Assembly (NCBI RefSeq): GCF_018449475.1
Contig: NZ_JAHCQH010000017.1
Coordinates: forward strand, 186,001 to 250,000
Origin: Ancylobacter radicis
Lineage (GTDB): Bacteria > Pseudomonadota > Alphaproteobacteria > Rhizobiales > Xanthobacteraceae
DNA: 64,000 nucleotides
Reading direction: 5' to 3'
Shown: positions 19,009 to 25,990 of the stretch, one piece after another
How positions within the stretch are numbered: the stretch's first letter is position 1
Layout of the letters: every line of letters starts with the position of its first letter
The notes under the pieces: generated by a model
Databases searched by the model: none
What the model was told of the DNA's origin: nothing
What the model saw: only the letters and a program-made list of their open reading frames with translations
Made by a program: the position numbers and the translations under genes

Positions 19009-19937
19009 AACCGCTCCCGCTTTACGCGTCGCTTGTTGTCGGCCTCGCCATCCTCGCGGCCGCACCGCTCTATGGCGATAATTACGTGGTCCGCACCGCC
19101 GCCATCGTCGCCATGTACGGGGCGCTGGCCACATCGTGGAACTTCATCGGCGGTTTCACCGGCTATCCCTCGTTCTCTACCGCAGCCTTCTTCGGACTTG
19201 GCGCCTATGTCGGCGCGCTGTGCCAGCGCAGCGGCGTCCCCATGGTCGTGGCCTGGGCCATCGCTTCCGTCGCTGTGGCGGCTTTCGCGGCACTGCTGGG
19301 CGGCATTCTGCTGCGGCTGCGCGGCCATTACTTCGCCATCGGCTCGATCGCCGTGGTCGAGCTGTGCCGCCTCATCGTCTCCTCCTGGTCGAGCCTCACC
19401 GGCGGCGGCGACGGGCTGAACCTGCCACTGGTCCAGGGCACCCCGGAGGACCTGATGCGGTTCTTCCTGATGGTGATGCTGGTGATCCTGGCGGCAAGCC
19501 TCCTCGTGACAATTCTCGTCGATCGCTCCCGTCTCGGCTTCGGCCTGCGCTGCATCCATCAGAACGAGGATGCGGCGGCCATGGTCGGCGTCAACACCAC
19601 CGCCTACAAGGTCGCCGCCTATACACTCTCCGCCGTGTTCTGCGCCGCCGCGGGCGCTACCTATGCCTCCTGGACCGGCTATATCGACCCGACCGATTCC
19701 TTCCAGATCGTCCTGACGGTGAAGGTCGTCGTCATGGCGCTGCTGGGCGGCGCCGGCACCATTCTCGGACCGGCCATCGGCGCGGCGGCCTTCGTGCTGC
19801 TCGAAGAGGTGTTCTGGGCCAACTTCATCGACTGGAACCGCGCCATTCTCGGCCTGGTGATCGTGGTGCTGATCTTCTTCCTGCCCGGCGGCCTGCTCAG
19901 CCTGCGCCGCCGCCTGATGCCGGGAGGCGCCGCATGA
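19005..19937 (+). CDS. ABC importer permease (LivM family)
   Basis: This 310-residue permease has about nine hydrophobic helices and the LivM motif GYPSFSTAAFFGLGAYVGAL. It starts inside the LivH-type stop codon (ATGA) and ends in an ATGA overlap with the ATPase gene at 19934, so the permeases and ATPases are translationally coupled. It pairs with the LivH-type subunit. Confidence 0.92.
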   Translation: MKPLPLYASLVVGLAILAAAPLYGDNYVVRTAAIVAMYGALATSWNFIGGFTGYPSFSTAAFFGLGAYVGALCQRSGVPMVVAWAIASVAVAAFAALLGGILLRLRGHYFAIGSIAVVELCRLIVSSWSSLTGGGDGLNLPLVQGTPEDLMRFFLMVMLVILAASLLVTILVDRSRLGFGLRCIHQNEDAAAMVGVNTTAYKVAAYTLSAVFCAAAGATYASWTGYIDPTDSFQIVLTVKVVVMALLGGAGTILGPAIGAAAFVLLEEVFWANFIDWNRAILGLVIVVLIFFLPGGLLSLRRRLMPGGAA

Positions 19938-20692
19938 GCGACCCGATCCTGCGGCTCGAGGGAGTCTCCAAGACCTTTGGCGGCCTGAAGGCCCTCACCG
20001 ATGTGTCCTTCGGGCTCAATGAAGGCGAAGTCGTCGGCCTGATCGGACCGAACGGCGCCGGCAAGACCACGCTGGTCAATGTCGTCACCGGCAATCTGCG
20101 CCGCAGTTCCGGCCGGATCATGTTCGAGGGCGAGGATGTAGGACTGCAAAAGCCCTATCAGGCCGCGCGCAGGGGCCTTGCCCGCACCTTCCAGATCGTC
20201 CAGCCCTTCCCGGCCATGACAGTGCTGGAGAATGTCACCGCCGGCGCGCTGTTCGGGGGCGGCGCGGCTTCGGTGGGCGACGCGCGGGACAAGGCCCGGC
20301 AGAGCCTTGAATTTGTCGGACTGGCGCCTCTGGCCGACCGGCCCGCCGCAAACCTCGCTCTGGCAGCACGCAAGCGGCTGGAACTGGCCAAGAGCCTCGC
20401 CATGAACCCGAAGGTGCTGATGCTCGACGAGGTGAATGCCGGGCTCAATTCCTCCGAGATCGATGGCGCGCTCGACCTCATCCGCAAGATCGCCGACAGC
20501 GGCGTCACGGTGCTCATCATCGAGCATCTGATGAAAGTGGTGCTCTCGCTGTCGAAGCGCCTTCTGGTGCTGCATCACGGCCAGCTCATCGCCGACGGCC
20601 CCAGCCGGGAGATCGTCTCGGACGAGCGGGTGATCGAGGCCTATCTCGGTCAGAAATTCGCGGCGCGGCTCAAGGAGATGCACCATGGCTGA
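19934..20692 (+). CDS. ABC importer ATPase (LivG family)
   Basis: The 252-residue ATPase has Walker A GPNGAGKTT near 37, a Q-loop in RTFQIVQPFPAMTV, Walker B VLMLDEVNAGL, and the H-loop IIEHLM. The ABC signature reads NLALAARKRLELAKSLA in place of the usual LSYG(E/Q)QR. I have seen LTLA-type variants in this family, so this marks a subfamily rather than a dead protein. The start at 19934 overlaps the LivM stop, and the long upstream open frame is antisense-like coding noise. Confidence 0.92.
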   Translation: MSDPILRLEGVSKTFGGLKALTDVSFGLNEGEVVGLIGPNGAGKTTLVNVVTGNLRRSSGRIMFEGEDVGLQKPYQAARRGLARTFQIVQPFPAMTVLENVTAGALFGGGAASVGDARDKARQSLEFVGLAPLADRPAANLALAARKRLELAKSLAMNPKVLMLDEVNAGLNSSEIDGALDLIRKIADSGVTVLIIEHLMKVVLSLSKRLLVLHHGQLIADGPSREIVSDERVIEAYLGQKFAARLKEMHHG

Positions 20693-21401
20693 ACCGCTGC
20701 TCTCGCTTTCCGGCGTCACCTCGGGCTATGGCCAGATTCAGGTACTGTGGGGTATGGACCTCGCGGTGAATGCGGGCGAGGTGGTGGCGCTGGTCGGCTC
20801 GAATGGCGCCGGCAAGAGCACGCTGCTGCGCACCATCTCCGGGCAATTGGCACCTAGCGCCGGCTCGATCCGTTTCGACGGCACGGAAATCGGCGGATCC
20901 CGACCGGACATCATCCTCAAGGCCGGCATCGCCCATGTGCCGGAGGGGCGGCGCCTGTTTCGCGGCCTTACGGTGCGCGACAATCTCCTGCTCGGCGCCT
21001 ATCTGCGCACCGACAAGCAGGCCATCGCCGACGATCTGGAATGGGTGTTCGAGCTGTTTCCGATCCTGCGCGAGCGCCAGCGCCAGGACGCGACGACGCT
21101 GTCAGGCGGCGAGCAGCAGATGTGCGCGGTCGGGCGGGGCATCATGTCCCGGCCACGTTTGCTGATGATCGACGAACTCTCGCTCGGCCTCTCGCCGCGC
21201 ATGGTGGAGCATCTCGGCAATGCGCTGGTCGCCCTCAACAAGGCGGGCCAGACCATTCTGCTGGTCGAGCAGGATGTGATGACCGCCTTCGAACTCTCAA
21301 ACCGCGCCTATATCGTCGAGAATGGCCGCGTGGCACGCACCGGCGCCTCGGCTGAGCTGGCCCGCGACCCCACGGTCAGCGACGCCTATCTGTCGATATA
21401 A
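20685..21401 (+). CDS. ABC importer ATPase (LivF family)
   Basis: The 238-residue second ATPase has Walker A GSNGAGKST near 37, LivF-type AHVPEGRRLF, the standard signature LSGGEQQM, Walker B LLMIDELSLGL and H-loop VEQDV. It overlaps the LivG-type gene by 8 nt and completes the five-gene importer. The stop is followed by a 100-bp gap before the PLP-enzyme gene. Confidence 0.93.
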   Translation: MAEPLLSLSGVTSGYGQIQVLWGMDLAVNAGEVVALVGSNGAGKSTLLRTISGQLAPSAGSIRFDGTEIGGSRPDIILKAGIAHVPEGRRLFRGLTVRDNLLLGAYLRTDKQAIADDLEWVFELFPILRERQRQDATTLSGGEQQMCAVGRGIMSRPRLLMIDELSLGLSPRMVEHLGNALVALNKAGQTILLVEQDVMTAFELSNRAYIVENGRVARTGASAELARDPTVSDAYLSI

Positions 21402-21406
21402 CCTCA

Positions 21407-21436
21407 ATGCAAGAAATAAGAATTTGCATCATTGGT
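21407..21436. promoter_or_regulatory. AT-rich control region with ATGCAA/TTGCAT repeat
   Basis: ATGCAA (21407-21412) and TTGCAT (21424-21429) form an inverted repeat. The right half extends to TTGCATCATTGGT (21424-21436), nearly identical to TTGCATTATTGGT at 16684-16696 upstream of the importer. A TATCAT follows TTGCAT after 18 nt and could be a -10 box. This suggests a separate, co-regulated promoter for the genes from 21502 onward. Confidence 0.45.
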
Positions 21437-21501
21437 TCTATCATTAGTATCATCGAAAACGTGCGGTACGCCGCATCCACTGGAACTGCGATCGAGTCCG
21501 C

Positions 21502-22995
21502 ATGAACCCCTTCGAGCTCCCCTCCCGCGTCGTCGATGACGGCATCTACGCCCGCACCGTGGCGCATCTGCGCGAACGCGGCATCGTCCTCCCGCGCTTT
21601 TCCGAACTCGCGGCGCCGGAAACCATCCCTGCCGCGACCCGCAAGCTCGCGGCGCAGGCCGATCGCAATGCGCCGGATGGGCGCAATCTGTTCGGGGTGC
21701 ATTGGTTCAATCAGGCGGACAGTGTGAACGGTGTGACCGTCCCGTCCTTCCTTGAGCTGCCCTCCGCCATCACCGGGGTTCCCGCCCGCATCATCGTCAT
21801 GCAGGGCCGGCATTTTCCGATGATCCGGGCGCATAAGGTGCTGGCGGCCTATGCCTGCCTCGCCCCGCGTCTCGTCTCCGGCATGTTCGACCCGACGCAT
21901 CACCGCGCGGTATGGCCGTCCACCGGCAATTATTGCCGGGGCGGCGTCGCCATCTCGCGCATTCTCGGCTGCCACGGCGTCGCCGTGCTGCCGGGCGGGA
22001 TGAGCGCGGAGCGGTTCAACTGGCTGGAGCAGTGGGTTACCGACCCGTCCGATATCGTGCGCACGCCGGGCACGGAGTCGAATGTGAAGGAGATCTATGA
22101 CGCCTGCGCCGAGATGGCGAAGGACGAAGGTAACTTCATCCTCAACCAGTTCTCCGAATTCCCGAACTACCTCGCCCATTACGCCATGACCGGCACCGCT
22201 GCCGGCCGGCTGTTCGAGGCGCTGAACAGCTCCGGCACGCTGAACCTCGCGGCCTTCGTCGCCGGCACCGGCTCGGCCGGCACGCTGGGCACAGGCGATT
22301 ATCTGAAGGAAACCTACGGCGCCCGCATCGTCGCCATGGAGCCGGTGGAATGCCCGACGCTGCTCTATAACGGCTTCGGCGAGCACAACATTCAGGGCAT
22401 CGGCGACAAGCATGTGCCGCTGATCCACAACGTCACCAATACCGACCTGATCGCCGGCGTCTCCGACCATGCGACGGATGATCTCGGCTTGCTGTTCGGC
22501 TCAAAGGCCGGCCGCACCTACCTCGCCGAGCGGCGCGGTATCGACGCGGCGACGCTGGATGGCCTGGCGGAACTCGGCTTCTCCGGCATCGGCAATGTGC
22601 TGGCGGCGATCAAGACCGCGCGGCGCCTCGATCTCGGCGAGACCGATGTCATCATCACCGTGGCGACGGACGGCGCGGAGCTTTACCCGAGCGAGCTCGC
22701 CGCCCATCTCGCCCGCCGGGGCGGGACGTTCGACCAGATCGACGCAGCCGAGGCGTTCGGCCAGCACCTGCTCGGCGGGGATGCCGACCATGTGCTCGAA
22801 CTCGACCACCGCGAGCGCCAGCGCGTGTTCAACCTCGGCTACTACACCTGGGTCGAGCAGCAGGGCATTTCCGTCGAGGATTTCGACCGCCGCCGCCACC
22901 AGAGCTTCTGGAAGGAGCTGCGGGATTCGCTTCCCGTGTTCGACGAGATGATCGACCGCATGAACCGCGATGTCGGCATCGCCCAGGCGGCGTGA
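21502..22995 (+). CDS. Cysteine-synthase-like PLP-dependent enzyme of unknown reaction
   Basis: This 497-residue fold-type II PLP protein is longer than cysteine synthase (about 310). The likely PLP lysine is in MIRAHKVLAAYACLAPRL (Lys near 112), and the phosphate-binding glycine loop is GTGSAGTLGTGDYLK near 255. The extra ~150 residues are mainly C-terminal, with a helical part rich in Arg and Glu (FDRRRHQSFWKELRD). The gene is 100 bp after the importer and 12 nt before the CoA-transferase A gene, so it belongs to the catabolic run. Beta-elimination, beta-replacement or deamination of an amino-acid-like intermediate is plausible, but no known pathway enzyme matches in my reading. Confidence 0.8.
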   Translation: MNPFELPSRVVDDGIYARTVAHLRERGIVLPRFSELAAPETIPAATRKLAAQADRNAPDGRNLFGVHWFNQADSVNGVTVPSFLELPSAITGVPARIIVMQGRHFPMIRAHKVLAAYACLAPRLVSGMFDPTHHRAVWPSTGNYCRGGVAISRILGCHGVAVLPGGMSAERFNWLEQWVTDPSDIVRTPGTESNVKEIYDACAEMAKDEGNFILNQFSEFPNYLAHYAMTGTAAGRLFEALNSSGTLNLAAFVAGTGSAGTLGTGDYLKETYGARIVAMEPVECPTLLYNGFGEHNIQGIGDKHVPLIHNVTNTDLIAGVSDHATDDLGLLFGSKAGRTYLAERRGIDAATLDGLAELGFSGIGNVLAAIKTARRLDLGETDVIITVATDGAELYPSELAAHLARRGGTFDQIDAAEAFGQHLLGGDADHVLELDHRERQRVFNLGYYTWVEQQGISVEDFDRRRHQSFWKELRDSLPVFDEMIDRMNRDVGIAQAA

Positions 22996-23007
22996 GGAGA
23001 GCGATCC

Positions 23008-23997
23008 GTGACGCCCCTGTCCTATTCCGAACTCCGGCAGCGTACCCGAGAGCGTGACCGCAGCCTGCGCGACAAGGTGACGACGCTGGAGGACGCCGTG
23101 CGGCTGGTCCAGAACGGCGATCATGTCGCTGTCGGCGGCTGCACGGCGTCGCGCACCCCCTTCGCGCTGATCTGGGCGCTGGTGCGGGCGCAGAAGCATG
23201 ATCTTACCGTCTCGCGCTCGATCGTCTCGACCGAGGGCGACATCTTCTACGCCTCCGGCCTGTCCCGGCACATCATCACCAGCTGGTTCAGCCAGGGCAT
23301 TGTCTGGGGTGTGTCCAAGGTGATGCGGGCCTACACGGAATCGAAGCGCGCGCGCTTCGAGGAGTGGAGCCACATGGCGATGGGCCTCCGCTACCGCGCC
23401 GGCGCCATGGGCGTGCCCTTCATGCCGATGCGCTCCATGCTCGGCTCGGATGTGCTGGCGCGGGTCAGCGGCGATGAGGGCCCCGCCGACGCGGCCTTTG
23501 CCGCCGCCAAGACCATGGAATGCCCGTTCACCGGTGAGACGCTGCTGCTGGTGCCCGCGCTCAACCCGGATGTGGCGATCATCCATGTCCAGCGATGCGA
23601 CGCCTATGGCAACGCCCAGCTCGACGGCCTGACCTTCATGGACATCGACATCGCGATGGCCGCCAACCGGGTGATCCTCACCACCGAGCGCGTGGTCTCC
23701 AACGAGCAGATCCGCCGCCACCCGGACCAGACCAAGATCGGCTTCTTCACGGTGGATGCGGTGGTCGAGGTTCCCTTCGGCAGCGCGCCGCACGAGTGCT
23801 ACGGCCTCTATGAGCCGTTCTACAGCCATATGGACCTGTACGCGCAGATGACGGCGCGCGACCCGGAAGCGGGTGCGCAGGCCTATCTCGAACGCTTCTA
23901 TCACGAGCCGAAGAATTGGGCGGATTACCTCAACCGCATCGGCATGGCCGAATTGCTGGACGCCCAGCGCCGCGGGAGTGGCATCTATGACGACTGA
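23008..23997 (+). CDS. Class I CoA-transferase, subunit A (GctA-like)
   Basis: The 329-residue alpha subunit of a glutaconate/3-oxoacid CoA-transferase-type enzyme begins LRDKVTTLEDAVRLVQNGDHVAVGGCTASRTPFALIWAL, the usual family opening. The C-terminal half has a conserved HVQRCDAYGNAQLDG motif. Together with the next gene it should move CoA from a donor such as acetyl- or succinyl-CoA to a carboxylic acid. It overlaps the B-subunit gene by 11 nt. Confidence 0.88.
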   Translation: MTPLSYSELRQRTRERDRSLRDKVTTLEDAVRLVQNGDHVAVGGCTASRTPFALIWALVRAQKHDLTVSRSIVSTEGDIFYASGLSRHIITSWFSQGIVWGVSKVMRAYTESKRARFEEWSHMAMGLRYRAGAMGVPFMPMRSMLGSDVLARVSGDEGPADAAFAAAKTMECPFTGETLLLVPALNPDVAIIHVQRCDAYGNAQLDGLTFMDIDIAMAANRVILTTERVVSNEQIRRHPDQTKIGFFTVDAVVEVPFGSAPHECYGLYEPFYSHMDLYAQMTARDPEAGAQAYLERFYHEPKNWADYLNRIGMAELLDAQRRGSGIYDD

Positions 23998-24790
23998 ACG
24001 CGCCCGCGCCGGCCTCTCGCTAGCGCCCGTCCCCGGCTATACCGGCTCGGAACTGCTCGCGGTGATGAGTGGGCGTCTGCTCAAGGATGGCCAGACTGTC
24101 TTTGCAGGTGTGGGGATACCTCTACTCGCCGCCATCCTCGCGCAGAAGACCCACGCGCCGGGCCTCACCATTCTGTTCGAGGGCGGGGTCATCGGCCCCT
24201 TCGTCGAAGCCGGTAAATTACCACCGTCGACCAATGAGCAACGCTGCACCCGCCGCGCCAATATGCTGGTGTCGATCACCGAAGTGCTGCTGATGCTGCA
24301 GCGTGGCTATGTTGATGTCGGCTTCATGGGCGGGGCGCAGATCGACCGGTTCGGCAATCTCAACTCCTCCTTCATCGGTGACCCGAACGCCCCGAAGATC
24401 CGCCTGCCGGGCACGGGCGGGGGCAATGACATCGCCTCGCTCGCCGACATGATCGTCGCCATGAAGCATGAGAAGCGGCGCTTCGTGGAGAAGGTCGACT
24501 TCATCACCAGCCCCGGCTTTCTCGACGGCGGCCAGACCCGCGCCGAGCGTGGCCTGCCGGCGGGCGGCATGTTCCGCGTCGTCACCGATCTCGGCATTCT
24601 CGGCTTCGACGACACCAGCCGGGCGATGACGGTGGTGGCGCTACATCCGGGCGTCTCGGCGCAGGATATCAAGGCCAATACGGGCTTTGATATCCCCGTC
24701 CCGGCCGACGTGCCGACCACGGAGGCGCCGACGCCTGAGGAACTCGCCATCCTGCGCGAACTCGATCCGCAGCAGCTTTACACGGCCTAG
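23987..24790 (+). CDS. Class I CoA-transferase, subunit B (GctB-like)
   Basis: The 267-residue beta subunit carries the catalytic glutamate in LTILFEGGVIGP near 62, the counterpart of the SENG/EGG motif of class I CoA-transferases, and a GNLNSSFIGDPNAP segment near 128. ATG 23987 (MTTERARAG) lies inside the end of subunit A. It forms the heteromeric enzyme with that subunit. The acid substrate is not deducible. A palindromic repeat follows the stop codon. Confidence 0.88.
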   Translation: MTTERARAGLSLAPVPGYTGSELLAVMSGRLLKDGQTVFAGVGIPLLAAILAQKTHAPGLTILFEGGVIGPFVEAGKLPPSTNEQRCTRRANMLVSITEVLLMLQRGYVDVGFMGGAQIDRFGNLNSSFIGDPNAPKIRLPGTGGGNDIASLADMIVAMKHEKRRFVEKVDFITSPGFLDGGQTRAERGLPAGGMFRVVTDLGILGFDDTSRAMTVVALHPGVSAQDIKANTGFDIPVPADVPTTEAPTPEELAILRELDPQQLYTA

Positions 24791-24799
24791 CTTCCTTCT

Positions 24800-24897
24800 C
24801 CCTCTCCCCATTGGGGAGAGGGTCGGGGTGAGGGGCCTTCCCTCGCTCCGCCCCCTCACCCGCCGCGCCGCGGCGACCTCTCCCCCACGGGGAGAGG
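24800..24897. repeat. Intergenic palindromic repeat (three nested hairpins)
   Basis: The repeat contains a CCCTCTCCCC-ATT-GGGGAGAGGG hairpin (24800-24822), a GGGTGAGGGG/CCCCTCACCC pair (24827-24861), and a CCTCTCCCC-CAC-GGGGAGAGG hairpin (24877-24897). This type of element is scattered between genes in many Hyphomicrobiales genomes. It may attenuate transcription between the CoA-transferase and LLM genes. Confidence 0.8.
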
Positions 24898-24919
24898 TGA
24901 GTTAACAGAAGGCCTGCCC

Positions 24920-25867
24920 ATGCCCGCCCCCGTCTCCTTTGGCATCGCGATGCGCAATTTCACCCGCTTCCCGGAAATGCCGGATGCGGGCGCCCTGATC
25001 GACTATGGCGTGCGGATGGAGGAACTCGGCTTCGAGTCGCTCTGGGTGTGGGACCACATCCTGCTCGGCACAGACCCACATTTTCCGATCATCGACTCGC
25101 TCTCGCTGCTCACCGCCGTGGCGGCGCGCACCAAGACCATCAAGGTCGGTACTGGCGTACTGGTACTGCCGCTGCGCAATCCGGTCATTCTCGCCAAGCA
25201 GCTTTCCTCGCTCGACCTGATCTCGAACGGCCGGCTAATGCTGGGCGCGGCGGTGGGATGGTACAAGCGCGAGTTTGATGCCGTCGGCATTGCCTATGAG
25301 CGTCGCGGCAAAATCATGGACCGCAACCTCGACATACTGAAGCGGCTGTGGACCGAGGATTCCGTCACCGGCCAGTGGGACGAACTGAATCTGCGCAACG
25401 CGGTCATGTTCCCCAAGCCGGTGCAGAAGCCACACCCGCCGATCCTGATCGGCGGCTATGTCGATGTGGTGCTGAAGCGCGCGGCGACAAAGGGCGATGG
25501 CTGGCTCACCTACTTCTATACCCCTGAGGCGTATAACGAATCCTGGGCGAAGATCACCGCCTATGCCGAGGAAGCCGGGCGCGATCCGGCCGAACTCTAC
25601 AGCCTCAACCAGTTGCCGATCTATGTCGGCCCGCGCGAGGTCGGCATGGCGAAGATGAACGAATGGCTCCACGCCGAGTGGGATCTGTCCAAGGGGTCGC
25701 TCTCGACCTTTGACAGCGCCATCGTCGGCACCCCGGCAGAATGCGCCGAGCAGATCGCCGCCCATATGGCCACCGGCGTGAAGAAGATCGTTTTCGTGCC
25801 GTGGCGCTATGAGAAGGAGCAGATCGACCTGCTCGCTCATGACGTGCTGCCGCTGCTGCGCAGATAG
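24920..25867 (+). CDS. LLM class (probably F420-dependent) oxidoreductase
   Basis: The 315-residue luciferase-like TIM-barrel protein has the pattern RMEELGFESLWVWDHILL, VGTGVLVLPLRNPVILAKQLSSLDLISNGR and LGAAVGWYKREFDAVG, typical of the F420-dependent LLM subfamily. FMN-dependent relatives exist, so cofactor choice is inferred from the F420 genes nearby. It is the last plus-strand gene of the run from 16826, facing fbiC. It may oxidise or reduce an intermediate of the pathway served by the CoA-transferase. A T-run hairpin follows. Confidence 0.85.
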   Translation: MPAPVSFGIAMRNFTRFPEMPDAGALIDYGVRMEELGFESLWVWDHILLGTDPHFPIIDSLSLLTAVAARTKTIKVGTGVLVLPLRNPVILAKQLSSLDLISNGRLMLGAAVGWYKREFDAVGIAYERRGKIMDRNLDILKRLWTEDSVTGQWDELNLRNAVMFPKPVQKPHPPILIGGYVDVVLKRAATKGDGWLTYFYTPEAYNESWAKITAYAEEAGRDPAELYSLNQLPIYVGPREVGMAKMNEWLHAEWDLSKGSLSTFDSAIVGTPAECAEQIAAHMATGVKKIVFVPWRYEKEQIDLLAHDVLPLLRR

Positions 25868-25884
25868 GCGCGCTGGTTTCCTAT

Positions 25885-25963
25885 CCCTCCGCCTTGGAGG
25901 GTAGCCCGCCCCGGCGGGCTGGTGAGGGGTCGATGACCCCCTCAACGCCCCTCACCCCTTTTT
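25885..25963. terminator. Palindromic repeat ending in a rho-independent terminator
   Basis: Two small hairpins, CCCTCC/GGAGGG (25885-25901) and AGCCCGCC/GGCGGGCT (25903-25920), precede a long stem GGTGAGGGG (25921-25929) / CCCCTCACC (25948-25956) followed by CC and TTTTT. It sits at the end of the plus-strand catabolic run and between convergent genes. Confidence 0.7.
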
Positions 25964-25990
25964 CTCGCTGACAAGGCGATGTGGTCGGCC

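Noticed and set aside
19934-20692. LivG-type ATPase as a dead ABC protein because the LSGG signature is replaced by LALAA
   Set aside because: Walker A, Walker B and the H-loop are intact, and signature variants of the LTLA kind occur in working members of this subfamily.
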